Positions 8,459 to 17,063 of a stretch of 64,000 nt of DNA are shown piece after piece. Within the stretch, counting starts at the first letter, position 1; each line of letters begins with the position of its first letter. The position numbers and the translations under genes are program-made. The DNA lies in the NCBI GenBank assembly GCA_965222105.1, contig CBDCTQ010000022.1, positions 73,646 to 137,645 on the forward strand, in the 5' to 3' direction. Under the pieces are notes generated by a model that worked only from the letters and a program-made list of their open reading frames with translations, did no database searches and was not told the origin of the DNA. Source of the DNA: CALGLS01 sp965222105. GTDB taxonomy: Bacteria > Bacteroidota > Bacteroidia > Chitinophagales > Saprospiraceae.

Positions 8459-10456
8459 TTAACGTTTATTGAAAGTATATTGTTGAAGCACTCCAGCTTC
8501 CGTGAACTGGAGGAGGTACCAGCCTTTCGGCAAACCGGAAGTGATCAACACAGCCCGGTTGTTTTGCGGGGTTAGGGCTTGCTCTGTAACGAGTTGTCCG
8601 GAGCTGTTGAATACCTTTGCCGCCGTATTTTCCGAAAGGGGGACGAACAGCTCGTTAATCACTGGGTTGGGGAAAGGAAGGATATCGTCGCCATTGGGGA
8701 TCGTCAGAGACCGTATGGGCGAATAACTGAATTTGCCGTCTAAGTCGACCTGTTTGAGCCGGTAATAATTTTGATCGTTAAACGGGTGGCGGTCTTTGTA
8801 AGTGTATTGCTGAGAAGCAAAGCTTTCACCAGCGCCTTTTATCGTTCCGATTGGGTCGAAACGGTCTCCGCTGGCGGATCGTTCGATTTGGAAGTAATCA
8901 TTATTGGTTTCCGACAGGGTAGTCCAATGGAGCGATACGGTGTGGTCGTCGTTGAGTAAGGCATAAAACTCAGCAAGTTCGATGGGTAGTAAACTGGTTT
9001 CGGTAAATAAAAAATCGTCGAAGTAAAAATCGCCGGCTTCTCCACCCAGGTCGATGTTGAACAATCCGTTGGCGGTGGCAGGAGCGGTGAAATCGAAGGA
9101 ATATTCAGCCCAACTGTTCGTCAGGGTAAACGTGGTGGAAGCGTACCCCGTGTAGTCATCCAGGTCGATAAAAGCGATGGGTAATTGGCGGCCGTTGATG
9201 TCGGCTTTGGCCCAAAACTCCAGGCTATAGTCGGTACCTTCCACGAGGGGTACATCGTCTCTCGAAAGTTGGATATCCCAGCCGTTTTGGCCGGGTGTGA
9301 TGACCTCCACATGAGAAGCGAGAAGACCTTCTTGCGGATCGGAGGTGGTGATGTTAAAGTTGGCCTCACCACCATTTGCATCGCGGGTATTCCAGTGGGC
9401 ATAGCTTTGTTCAAAACCGTAATTGGGCCAAAAATTGATGGTGACTTCAACAGGCATCAAGGCAGTTACGGTGCCGCAGCCATTGGTGATGACGCAAGTG
9501 ATATCGCCGCTGGTAGTCCCTACATCGACGGTGATCTCGTGGGTGCTTTGTCCACCCGTGATCGTCATATCGGCGGGTACGGTCCATACGTAGGAGGCTC
9601 CCGGCAGATCGGGCACCGTATAAGTCAGGTTGGTGGAGTTGGGCATGACGTGGTCGTTGCCCCAGATATCAATGTTGTCGAGCAATTGATAAACGCGGAC
9701 GTAATCGACCAGCATGGTTTGCGGGAAAACGGTGGTATTGTCGGGCGGGCCGGGCCAGTTGCCACCAACGGCAACGTTGAGGATAAAGTGAAAATCCCGG
9801 TCGAATACCCAGGGGTAGGGGGCGAGGTCGGTATCAGTAAGAATAAAAACGGAAACATCATCGACGAACCACTCTATTTTATTGGGTTCCCACTCGACGG
9901 AAAAGTCGTGAAAACCATCTGCAAAATCATCGGGGCCGGGGAGTTGGTAAGAGGTGCCCTGCGATTGGTGGTCGTCGGTATAACCGTAGTGCAGGGTGGT
10001 ATAACAGATATCGGGTTCGTGGCCGAGGAGTTCCATAATATCCAGTTCGCCGCTTCCGGGCCAACTCCCGTATGCATTATCGGAGGGCATCATCCAGAAT
10101 GCCGGCCAGATGCCTTGACCTTCGGGCACTTGTATGCGTGCTTCCATTTTGCCGTAGGTCCATTGGGCTTTGTCGAGTGTGCGGATGCGGCCGGAGGTAT
10201 AATTGGCACCATTGTAATTTTCTTCGAGCGCGATGATTTCCAGGTTGCCGCCAGTTACGTTAACGTTGTCCACCCGGTCAGTGTAGTATTGAAGTTCGTT
10301 GTTGCCCCAACCTCCGGCCCCGGTCTGATAGCTCCAGTAATCGGTGTTAAGGGTAGTGCCGGTGAATTCGTCTTCCCAGACGAGGTTCCAACATTGGCTG
10401 TGCAGTTGGAAACAAAGGCAGGAGAGAGATAGAAATGCGATGATCGGTTTGTTCAT
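8459..10456 (-). CDS. secreted GH16 family beta-glucanase (laminarinase-like) with T9SS sorting domain
   Basis: A 665-residue exoenzyme. A signal peptide (1-20) is followed by the GH16 catalytic domain, about residues 22-265. Its active site reads ELDIME: Glu137 is the nucleophile, Asp139 the assisting residue and Glu142 the acid/base. WGNNELQYYT and the closing VDYVRVYQ are also typical. Residues about 275-345 form an Ig/PKD-like module; about 350-500 look like a carbohydrate-binding module of the CBM4/9 type (FEQSYAHWNT start, DFYFDDF end). A T9SS sorting domain (PFPNPVINELFVPL) ends the protein. GH16 enzymes of this type usually cut beta-1,3 or mixed beta-1,3/1,4 glucans such as laminarin; the exact substrate cannot be read from the sequence. 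It is the first gene of a tight group with the 102-residue protein and lpxB. Confidence 0.93.
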   Translation of the reverse strand: MNKPIIAFLSLSCLCFQLHSQCWNLVWEDEFTGTTLNTDYWSYQTGAGGWGNNELQYYTDRVDNVNVTGGNLEIIALEENYNGANYTSGRIRTLDKAQWTYGKMEARIQVPEGQGIWPAFWMMPSDNAYGSWPGSGELDIMELLGHEPDICYTTLHYGYTDDHQSQGTSYQLPGPDDFADGFHDFSVEWEPNKIEWFVDDVSVFILTDTDLAPYPWVFDRDFHFILNVAVGGNWPGPPDNTTVFPQTMLVDYVRVYQLLDNIDIWGNDHVMPNSTNLTYTVPDLPGASYVWTVPADMTITGGQSTHEITVDVGTTSGDITCVITNGCGTVTALMPVEVTINFWPNYGFEQSYAHWNTRDANGGEANFNITTSDPQEGLLASHVEVITPGQNGWDIQLSRDDVPLVEGTDYSLEFWAKADINGRQLPIAFIDLDDYTGYASTTFTLTNSWAEYSFDFTAPATANGLFNIDLGGEAGDFYFDDFLFTETSLLPIELAEFYALLNDDHTVSLHWTTLSETNNDYFQIERSASGDRFDPIGTIKGAGESFASQQYTYKDRHPFNDQNYYRLKQVDLDGKFSYSPIRSLTIPNGDDILPFPNPVINELFVPLSENTAAKVFNSSGQLVTEQALTPQNNRAVLITSGLPKGWYLLQFTEAGVLQQYTFNKR

Positions 10457-10619
10457 AATGAGTGTGTTTGACTATGTTGTAGGAGCCAAATTAGCTAAAA
10501 AAAGGGAATTCCTGAAAGAATTCTTTCCATCTCATTATTTGAATTTGCACAAAAGTAGTAGCTTTAGCGGCTCGAAACAGGAGAAAACAAGTTGAAAATT
10601 TAGAATCAAAATCAAAAAA

Positions 10620-13196
10620 ATGGCAACCCGTAAGAATACCCGCTCCACAACGAAGGGAAAACCCAAAACCACCTCCAAACGCAAGAAGAAAAAAGAACGA
10701 CGGATACCCTACCACAGCCGCCCCAGCGATATGACGATGGATCAGTGGCAGACCGCTCTTCGCATCCAATTCGGTAAAGAGAGCAAGTTCCAACTGACCA
10801 ACGTAGGCGAACATCCCGTCTTCTCGGAATTTTTGGTTTCCAACCCCGACACTACGAACGTATACAAAGTAGCCATCCGAAGCCGGGACAACTCCAGGAA
10901 CTTTTGTTCGTGTATGGACTTCAAAACCAACCGGCTGGGCATTTGCAAACACCTGGGCTTTGCCCTCCACAAGCTGGAGCGAAAGCGCGGCCACAAAAAG
11001 ATTTTCCGCGAAGGGTATACCCAACCACACAGTTCCATCTATCTGGACTACCAAAGCGGCAGGCAGATCAAGATCAGCATTGGTTCCGACAGCCAACAGG
11101 CATATGAAAAGCTGGCGCAAAAATATTTTGATACCAACAACGTATTGACAAAAAGAGGATTCGAACGTTTTGAAAAATTACTGGAAGAGGGACGTCACAT
11201 CAATCCATCCTTCCGCTGCTACGACGATGCCATGGAATACGTTTTGCAGCAACGCGAAAAAATCAATCGTCAAAAAGCCATCAAAAAGAAATTTCCCAGA
11301 GGCATCTTGCGCAAGGACCTTAAAAACCTGGTCGATATAAAACTGTACAACTACCAGCGTACAGGCGTCCTATTCGCCTTGATGGCAGGCCGATGCCTGA
11401 TCGCCGACGATATGGGCCTCGGCAAAACCATCCAGGCCATTGTGGCTACCGAGTTGTATAAAAAACATTTCAAAATTGGCAGAGTCCTCATCGTATGCCC
11501 CACCTCGTTGAAATATCAATGGAAGGCAGAAATCGAAAAATTTACTAAAAGTACCGTCCATGTGGTGGAGGGAAATGCACTGAAGCGCCGCGAGCAATAC
11601 GAAACGAATCCGGCTTTTTACCACATCGTCAGTTACCACGTGGCTGCCAGAGACCTTGCGCAGATCAACCGGATGGAACCCGACCTGCTCATCCTCGACG
11701 AAGCGCAGCGCATCAAAAACTGGAAGACAAAAACATCGGCGGCCGTTAAAAAGATCAAATCAACCTTTGCCTTTGTATTAACGGGAACTCCCATCGAAAA
11801 CAAACTCGTAGAACTCTATTCCATCTTGCAGGTCATCGATCAGTTTCGGCTCGGGCCGATGTATTCCTTCCTGCACTACCACCAGATCACCGACGAAGAA
11901 ACCGGAAAAGTCATTGGTTATCAGCACCTTAAAGAGATCGGTGTCAACCTGAAAGACATCCTGCTCCGACGAACCAAAAAACAAGTGTTGCTGGAAATGC
12001 CTACCCGAAGCGACAAAGTACTGCTGGTGCCCATGACCAAGATGCAGCGTGCCGCTCATGAAGAATTTGGAGAAGTAGTGGCCCGGCTGGTGGCAAAATG
12101 GAAGAGGTATAAATTCCTCAACGAAGTGGATCGGAAAAGGCTGATGGTGAGCCTCAATCAGATGCGTATGGTTTGCGACAGCACCTACATCCTCGACCTG
12201 AAAACGCGGCACGACACCAAAATAATGGAACTGATGTGCATCCTCGAAGAGTTCTTTTGCGCTGAAGGCGAAAAAGTCGTCATTTTTTCCCAGTGGTCGC
12301 GGATGCTCGACCTGGTCAAACAAGAACTGGAAGAAAGGGATATGCCCTTTGAGTACCTGCATGGAGGGGTGCCTTCCGCCAAACGCCAGGGCCTGTTGAA
12401 AAACTTCAAAGATGATCCCAATTGCCGCGTTTTCCTATCCACCGATGCCGGTGGGGTAGGGCTCAACCTTCAGGTGGCCTCCCTGGTTGTCAATATGGAC
12501 ATTCCCTGGAATCCGGCTGTACTCGAACAGCGCATCGCCAGAGTATACCGGCTGGGGCAAAAGCGGCCAGTACAGGTCATCAACCTCGTCTCGTCTGCTA
12601 CCATCGAACACAAGATGCTGGGCGTGCTAAAATTCAAACACGCAATGGCTAAGGGCGTTCTGGATGATGGTGAAGATGCCATTTTTATGTCGAGTACCAA
12701 GTTCAGCGATTTTATGGGCAAGATAGAAGACCTCACCGATGGCCTGGCCGCCAGCGAATCCGTATTTGAGGACCTGAAGCGAATCAACGAAGAAAAAGAA
12801 TCGTTGGAAGGTGGCCCCAAACAGGATGCAAAAAAAGATCAGGCAACCCCCGACCTGGGAGAAGACGACGATGTGGCGGCAGGGCCGGAAACGCCCGCTG
12901 TTTTGCCTACACCCGACCTGCCCGGCTTGCAAGGGCAGCCCAACAATACATCTCCGGGGCAGCGGCAACCGGGCATAGCACCTGCAACTCCAGACACTTT
13001 GGTGCAAACGGGCATGTCGTTTTTTCAGGGATTGGTGCAGACGTTGCAGAACCCCGAAGCTACACAGAACCTGGTGAGTCAGATCGTCGAAAAAGACAAA
13101 AAATCGGGGCAGACCTATTTGAAGATACCGGTGGAAAGCGAAGCCCTCGTTCAAAATGCCATGACGCTGTTGGGCAGTTTGCTGGGAGGGCGTTGA
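10620..13196 (+). CDS. SNF2-family DEAD/DEAH helicase with SWIM zinc finger
   Basis: An 858-residue Swi2/Snf2 ATPase. The first 30 residues are strongly basic and probably bind nucleic acid. A SWIM zinc finger follows with the ligands Cys96-x-Cys98 and Cys109-x-His111. The helicase core starts near residue 235: Walker A DDMGLGKT with Lys269, motif II DEAQ at 360-363, LTGTPIENK for motif III, and the C-terminal lobe with STDAGGVGLNL and QRIARVYRLGQKRPVQV (motif VI). The last 110 residues are a Pro/Gln/Asp-rich linker and a short helical tail. Such proteins translocate on duplex DNA or remodel protein-DNA complexes; the specific substrate in bacteria is not established. It is transcribed alone, away from the GH16 gene. 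Confidence 0.93.
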   Translation: MATRKNTRSTTKGKPKTTSKRKKKKERRIPYHSRPSDMTMDQWQTALRIQFGKESKFQLTNVGEHPVFSEFLVSNPDTTNVYKVAIRSRDNSRNFCSCMDFKTNRLGICKHLGFALHKLERKRGHKKIFREGYTQPHSSIYLDYQSGRQIKISIGSDSQQAYEKLAQKYFDTNNVLTKRGFERFEKLLEEGRHINPSFRCYDDAMEYVLQQREKINRQKAIKKKFPRGILRKDLKNLVDIKLYNYQRTGVLFALMAGRCLIADDMGLGKTIQAIVATELYKKHFKIGRVLIVCPTSLKYQWKAEIEKFTKSTVHVVEGNALKRREQYETNPAFYHIVSYHVAARDLAQINRMEPDLLILDEAQRIKNWKTKTSAAVKKIKSTFAFVLTGTPIENKLVELYSILQVIDQFRLGPMYSFLHYHQITDEETGKVIGYQHLKEIGVNLKDILLRRTKKQVLLEMPTRSDKVLLVPMTKMQRAAHEEFGEVVARLVAKWKRYKFLNEVDRKRLMVSLNQMRMVCDSTYILDLKTRHDTKIMELMCILEEFFCAEGEKVVIFSQWSRMLDLVKQELEERDMPFEYLHGGVPSAKRQGLLKNFKDDPNCRVFLSTDAGGVGLNLQVASLVVNMDIPWNPAVLEQRIARVYRLGQKRPVQVINLVSSATIEHKMLGVLKFKHAMAKGVLDDGEDAIFMSSTKFSDFMGKIEDLTDGLAASESVFEDLKRINEEKESLEGGPKQDAKKDQATPDLGEDDDVAAGPETPAVLPTPDLPGLQGQPNNTSPGQRQPGIAPATPDTLVQTGMSFFQGLVQTLQNPEATQNLVSQIVEKDKKSGQTYLKIPVESEALVQNAMTLLGSLLGGR

Positions 13197-13444
13197 GAGT
13201 AGGAGCAGGCGGCGCGACATTCTCTGAGACCTGGCACTTAAGTTTTCTTTGTGCAACTCCGTGTCTTTGTGCCTTCGTGGTTCTAAAACAGCTATGTCAA
13301 ACGCTCTTTGGTTATTTAACAGCGGTTCTCAATTTGAAAATCAATATTTACGTTCTACACAGGGAACTTCGCGGTAGAGGGGCATCAGCACATCAATAAT
13401 TAGCAAATCAGCAAATTACTTAAATCTAAATTGAGAATTGCTGG

Positions 13445-14398
13445 TTATTTAAACAATGACTCCACAAATGCCTGTTTATTAAAGACCTGCAACTGTTCGA
13501 TGCCTTCTCCCACGCCGATGTACTTGATCGGTATTTTAAACTGATCGCTGATGCCAATGGCCACGCCGCCTTTGGCGGTGCCGTCGAGTTTGGTGAGGGT
13601 CAGGCAGGTTACTTCGGTGGCGTTGGTGAAGTGGGTGGCTTGTTCGATGGCGTTTTGGCCGGTGGTGGCGTCGAGTACGAGCATGACATCGTGGGGGGCG
13701 CCTTCCAGTTTTTTACCCATTGAACGTTTTATTTTTGTCAGTTCGTTCATCAGGTTGATCTTTGTGTGGAGGCGGCCGGCAGTGTCGACGATGGCCACGT
13801 CGCAATCGTTGTTGATGGCGTATTGAACGGTCTCGTAGGCCACGGCAGCGGGGTCGGTGTACATGCCTTTGCTGTAAAAGTCGCAGCCCACTCTTTCCGA
13901 CCATATTTTGAGTTGATCGACGGCGGCGGCCCGGAAGGTATCACCGGCACCGAGGACCACCTTTTTGCCGAGTTGTTGGTATTGCCAGGCGAGCTTACCG
14001 ATGGTGGTTGTTTTGCCTACGCCGTTGACGCCGACCACCAGTAAAACATAAGGCATTTTATCGGCGGGCGTGTTGAAATCTTCTAGTTCCTGAGTATTGT
14101 TTTCGGCGAGGAGCTGGACTATTTCGTCGCGGAGTATTTCGTTGAGTTCAGAGGTGTTGACGTACTTGTCGCGGGCCACTCTGGCCTCAATCCGTTCGAT
14201 GATTTTGACGGTGGTGTCGAGCCCTACGTCGGAAGATATGAGGATGCCTTCCAGTTCATCAAGCACTTCGACATCGACGGTCGATTTGCCGGCAATGGCT
14301 TTGGTGATCTTGGAGAAAAAACCGGTTTTTGTTTTTTCCAGTCCTTTGTCCAGCTCCTCTTCTTTTTGTTTTGTGAAAAACTTTTTAAAGAAACTCAT
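13445..14398 (-). CDS. ftsY: signal recognition particle receptor FtsY
   Basis: The SRP receptor GTPase that docks ribosome-SRP complexes at the inner membrane. I place the start at 14398 (MSFFKKFFTKQKEEELDKG), giving 317 residues. The longer in-frame start at 14440 would put the first 14 codons inside the transcription-terminator hairpin at 14426-14460, and the resulting residues are not FtsY-like. The N domain is about residues 15-110. The NG GTPase domain has GVNGVGKTTTIGKLA (G1), DTAGRLHT (G3) and TKLDGTAKGG (G4). It lacks the long acidic A domain of E. coli FtsY, as is normal in Bacteroidota. It follows DUF4295 and the L33/L28 genes, the standard order in this phylum. Confidence 0.96.
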   Translation of the reverse strand: MSFFKKFFTKQKEEELDKGLEKTKTGFFSKITKAIAGKSTVDVEVLDELEGILISSDVGLDTTVKIIERIEARVARDKYVNTSELNEILRDEIVQLLAENNTQELEDFNTPADKMPYVLLVVGVNGVGKTTTIGKLAWQYQQLGKKVVLGAGDTFRAAAVDQLKIWSERVGCDFYSKGMYTDPAAVAYETVQYAINNDCDVAIVDTAGRLHTKINLMNELTKIKRSMGKKLEGAPHDVMLVLDATTGQNAIEQATHFTNATEVTCLTLTKLDGTAKGGVAIGISDQFKIPIKYIGVGEGIEQLQVFNKQAFVESLFK

Positions 14399-14425
14399 AG
14401 GGTTTGGTTGACGATTAGAAATACT

Positions 14426-14460
14426 AAAAGGCTTTTCCATACATGACAGAAAAGCCTTTT
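14426..14460 (-). terminator. hairpin terminator or attenuator between DUF4295 and ftsY
   Basis: A perfect 11-bp inverted repeat, AAAAGGCTTTT at 14426-14436 and AAAAGCCTTTT at 14450-14460, with a 13-nt loop. Read on the minus strand it ends in TTTT. It lies after the ribosomal-protein group and 28 nt before the preferred ftsY start. It could end most rpmB-rpmG-DUF4295 transcripts, with partial read-through into ftsY. Confidence 0.55.
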
Positions 14461-14488
14461 AACAGATGGATAAATCGGCCAGGTGAAA

Positions 14489-14665
14489 TTATTTCTTGGC
14501 GAAAAACGCTTTCACCTCATCTTTGTGGATCATTACTTCTTTGTAAGTGTATTTGCCTGTTTCGGGGTCTTTGATACTTTTGACCACTTTAACAAAGTCT
14601 CGCCCCGTACCTGCGTTTGCGGCACGTTGACCGACCCGGGCGTTTTTGGATACTTTTTTTGCCAT
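14489..14665 (-). CDS. DUF4295 family small basic protein
   Basis: A 58-residue protein that starts MAKKVSKNARVGQRAANAG and ends VKAFFAKK. Bacteroidota genomes carry this DUF4295 protein between rpmG and ftsY, exactly as here. It is small, basic and lacks any membrane segment, which together with its place suggests a ribosome-associated role, but no function is proven. The start and stop are fixed by the conserved ends. Confidence 0.9.
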   Translation of the reverse strand: MAKKVSKNARVGQRAANAGTGRDFVKVVKSIKDPETGKYTYKEVMIHKDEVKAFFAKK

Positions 14666-14714
14666 GACGTTTTCTTTTTAAAAGTAATAAAAATTGGATT
14701 ACCAGGTAGGGGGA

Positions 14715-14903
14715 CTATTTAATCTCTTTATGGATCGTCATTTTCTTCAGGATGGGGTTGTATTTTTTTAACTCCAACCGGTCAGGGGTGTTCTTACGAT
14801 TTTTTTGAGTGACGTAGCGGGACGTACCCGGTTTACCGGATTTTTTGTGTTCAGTACATTCCAGGATAATCTGAACGCGATTGCCTTTACTTTTTTTAGC
14901 CAT
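14715..14903 (-). CDS. rpmG: 50S ribosomal protein L33
   Basis: A 62-residue large-subunit protein (bL33). Recognised by ILECTEHKKSG near the N-terminus and by the RLELKKYNP segment near the C-terminus. Only one of the four zinc-binding cysteines (in LECTE) remains, so it is the zinc-independent form. It lies 21 nt downstream of rpmB and 49 nt upstream of the DUF4295 gene. Confidence 0.96.
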   Translation of the reverse strand: MAKKSKGNRVQIILECTEHKKSGKPGTSRYVTQKNRKNTPDRLELKKYNPILKKMTIHKEIK

Positions 14904-14924
14904 TATGTGGAAAGTTTAAGAAAG

Positions 14925-15179
14925 TTATTTTTTCAGGGAAATACCCGTGTTGACTCCTTTTTTCTCCAGCTTTTGCAAATAGGCGTACAGGCCAAGTTTG
15001 TTGATGGTGCGGAGGGCGGAGGAGGACACCTTAAGGGTTACCCATTTGTCCAATTCGGGAATGAAGAAGCGCTTTTTATGCAAATTGGGCAAAAATCGCC
15101 GCCTTGTCTTTCGGTTGGAGTGAGAGACGTTGTTGCCTGCGATGGGGCGCTTTCCAGTCAGTTGACACACTTTTGACAT
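14925..15179 (-). CDS. rpmB: 50S ribosomal protein L28
   Basis: An 84-residue large-subunit protein (bL28). The N-terminus has the family pattern CQLTGKRPIAGNNVSHS, followed by RKTRRRFLPNL and the SSALRTINKLGL segment. It is the first of the three small translation genes. The tRNA-Arg gene lies only 18 nt upstream on the same strand, so the tRNA and the ribosomal-protein genes may share a primary transcript from the promoter at 15288-15318. Confidence 0.97.
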   Translation of the reverse strand: MSKVCQLTGKRPIAGNNVSHSNRKTRRRFLPNLHKKRFFIPELDKWVTLKVSSSALRTINKLGLYAYLQKLEKKGVNTGISLKK

Positions 15180-15196
15180 GATCGTTATTTTTTTTG

Positions 15197-15270
15197 TGAC
15201 CTCGACAGGATTCGAACCTGTAACCTCCTGATCCGTAGTCAGGTGCTCTATCCAGTTAAGCTACGAAGCC
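15197..15270 (-). tRNA. tRNA-Arg (anticodon ACG)
   Basis: On the minus strand it reads GGCTTCG for the 5' acceptor strand, closing with CGAGGTC and discriminator A (two G-U pairs in the stem). The D arm is GCTT...GAGC. The anticodon stem CCTGA/TCAGG holds the loop CTACGGA, giving anticodon ACG, whose A34 should be deaminated to inosine to read CGU, CGC and CGA. The T arm is ACAGG-TTCGAAT-CCTGT. CCA is not encoded. Confidence 0.95.
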
Positions 15271-15287
15271 ATTTTTGGTTCGGTGCG

Positions 15288-15318
15288 CAAAGATACGGGA
15301 TTTAGCTACTTATGCCAA
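15288..15318 (-). promoter_or_regulatory. promoter for tRNA-Arg (and possibly rpmB-rpmG-DUF4295)
   Basis: Read on the minus strand: TTG (plus positions 15316-15318), 20 nt, TATCTTTG (15288-15295). This is an exact Bacteroidota -7 box with correct spacing, 17 nt before the tRNA 5' end. Confidence 0.65.
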
Positions 15319-15342
15319 ACGTTTTAACGAAAAAAATAGTTC

Positions 15343-16968
15343 TCAAGGCCAGTGGTAAACCACAAAGGAGTCGCTAACGATATCGGCGTTGTTTTCGATG
15401 GAGACAAAATAGACACCCGCTCCAAAGCCACTAACGTCAATTTCCACCTCTTTTAGCTCAAATTTAGGGGGCAAGACCTCTTCCCGGTAGATCAATTGGC
15501 CAATGGCATTAAATATCCGCAGGGTATAAGGTGTATTGTCGCGGGTCTGGTATTTGACAAATATATTTTGATGGGCTGGATTGGGGGTTATCGACAAGAT
15601 GTCCAATTTACCAATCTGGCTTCCGCAAAAGTCCTGTATCAGGTCCATACTGGCTTTTAGATCGAGTAAGCCACCGCTGGTAGTCATCCCCGCCAATGAT
15701 TCAAGGGGGGCGGCACCGTCCAGCAGAAAGGATTTCATGGCGAGGGCGGCTTCGGCGGGTTCGTTTCGGGCAAATTCGGCCCATTTGAGACAGGGGACAC
15801 TGTATAACAAGGCAATCCCTCCCGATACATGAGGGGTGGCCGAGGAGGTACCCTGAAAAGAACTGCTGTACCCGTCGTCGGGGATGGTAGCCGGCAATTC
15901 CTGTCCGGGAGCGCCAATATCGATATTTTCGGCGCTGTACCCACCCACCAGTTGGTTGGTCTGATCCACGTTGGTCACGGCTATCAGGTAGTCGCTGGGG
16001 CAGGAGGTGGGCATATCGCCGTTGATGTCGATGTCGATCACATCATTGCTTGTGGCCCCGGCGCTGAGTACGCCTTCCTGGCCGAGGAGGTCGTACATAC
16101 TGCACCAGGTTGGAAATAGGGGATCGTCTTCGATTTGTCCGGGCAACCCAAAACTGGCATTGGTGGCTACGACGTAAGCCCCTTCCGCTCCATTGGTTTC
16201 ATTGTATCGTTTGCGCATTTCCAATACATATCCATACGCATCGATTATTTCACTGAAAAGCAGGTTGTCGGTACTGACGATCATGATTTTTACATTCCAG
16301 TTGACACCGGAGATTCCCACGTCATTATCCCCTCTGGCGCCGATGATCCCGCTTACTTGTGTGCCATGTGGTATTTCCAGGTGATTATCAGATAATCGGG
16401 TCACATTCCAGCCATAGTAATCATCGGTGTATCCGTTCTGGTCGTTGTCGTTTCCGTCATCGGGGATTTCGGCGTGGTTGATCCAGATGTTTTCCTGGAG
16501 GTCTTCATGGAAAATGTCTACCCCTTCTAATTGCGCCACCACTATGGTATCGCCCAGTGCGGTTACGCCGCCGGTAGTGCATTCCCAGACCTCTTCGACA
16601 TTGATGGCTTCCATATCCCATTGCTGGCTGAAGAGTTGATCGTTGGGTGTTCGGGAACGGACTTCCAGTTGAAAATCAAAACCTGCTGCCATTACCTTTG
16701 GATGCGATTGCAGGGTTTGCAGGAGGTCGTGATGGACACCCGGTTGGGTGTTAACCTCCAATCTGTAGGCATTCAGGGGTTTAGAGATCGAATGGTGTTG
16801 GCCGATCAGGGTACTGAAATTCCTTTGTTGTTGGATATTTTCAATAAATCGATCGGCGTCCACTTCGGGGTGGAATTGCACCACGATTTGGTGCTCAATG
16901 TATCGCTGAGCCGAAACATTTGTTATCAGGAAAAATAAGATAGCTGCTGCTAAAACATTCAATTTCAT
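15343..16968 (-). CDS. secreted S8 (subtilisin-like) protease with altered catalytic Asp and T9SS sorting domain
   Basis: A 541-residue exported protein with a signal peptide (1-20) and a propeptide-like region to about residue 110. In the S8 domain His201 (HGTQVSG) and Ser375 (GTSSATPH) are present, and Asn270 (TNASFG) fits the oxyanion position. The Asp motif, normally I-D-[TS]-G-[VI]-D, reads QLEGVD: by alignment the catalytic Asp is Leu147, next to Glu148, and only the second aspartate (Asp151) is kept. The second His of HGTH is Gln. It ends in a T9SS-type sorting domain (ITPNPAHQNIFVKY onward). It may be a weak or non-proteolytic S8 protein, or use Glu148. It has its own promoter at 17015-17045. 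Confidence 0.9.
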   Translation of the reverse strand: MKLNVLAAAILFFLITNVSAQRYIEHQIVVQFHPEVDADRFIENIQQQRNFSTLIGQHHSISKPLNAYRLEVNTQPGVHHDLLQTLQSHPKVMAAGFDFQLEVRSRTPNDQLFSQQWDMEAINVEEVWECTTGGVTALGDTIVVAQLEGVDIFHEDLQENIWINHAEIPDDGNDNDQNGYTDDYYGWNVTRLSDNHLEIPHGTQVSGIIGARGDNDVGISGVNWNVKIMIVSTDNLLFSEIIDAYGYVLEMRKRYNETNGAEGAYVVATNASFGLPGQIEDDPLFPTWCSMYDLLGQEGVLSAGATSNDVIDIDINGDMPTSCPSDYLIAVTNVDQTNQLVGGYSAENIDIGAPGQELPATIPDDGYSSSFQGTSSATPHVSGGIALLYSVPCLKWAEFARNEPAEAALAMKSFLLDGAAPLESLAGMTTSGGLLDLKASMDLIQDFCGSQIGKLDILSITPNPAHQNIFVKYQTRDNTPYTLRIFNAIGQLIYREEVLPPKFELKEVEIDVSGFGAGVYFVSIENNADIVSDSFVVYHWP

Positions 16969-17014
16969 AGGAAGGTTATTTAGTTGAGTTTTCCTGCTTC
17001 AAAAAGATTCTACG

Positions 17015-17045
17015 CAATATTATACCATATTGCTTTTTTTGTCAA
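17015..17045 (-). promoter_or_regulatory. promoter for the second S8 protease gene
   Basis: On the minus strand: TTG (within TTGACA, plus 17043-17045), 20 nt, TAATATTG (17015-17022), one mismatch from TAnnTTTG. It lies about 45 nt upstream of the start codon at 16968. Confidence 0.45.
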
Positions 17046-17063
17046 TTTAAATTGGGCCAATAG

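Noticed and set aside
9185..10432. 415-codon plus-strand open frame
   Set aside because: It is antisense to the GH16 gene, whose catalytic motif and domains are certain; rich in Gly/Val/Ile as shadows of GC-rich genes are.
14483..14722. 79-codon plus-strand frame over the DUF4295 gene
   Set aside because: It is the antisense of the conserved 58-residue DUF4295 protein.
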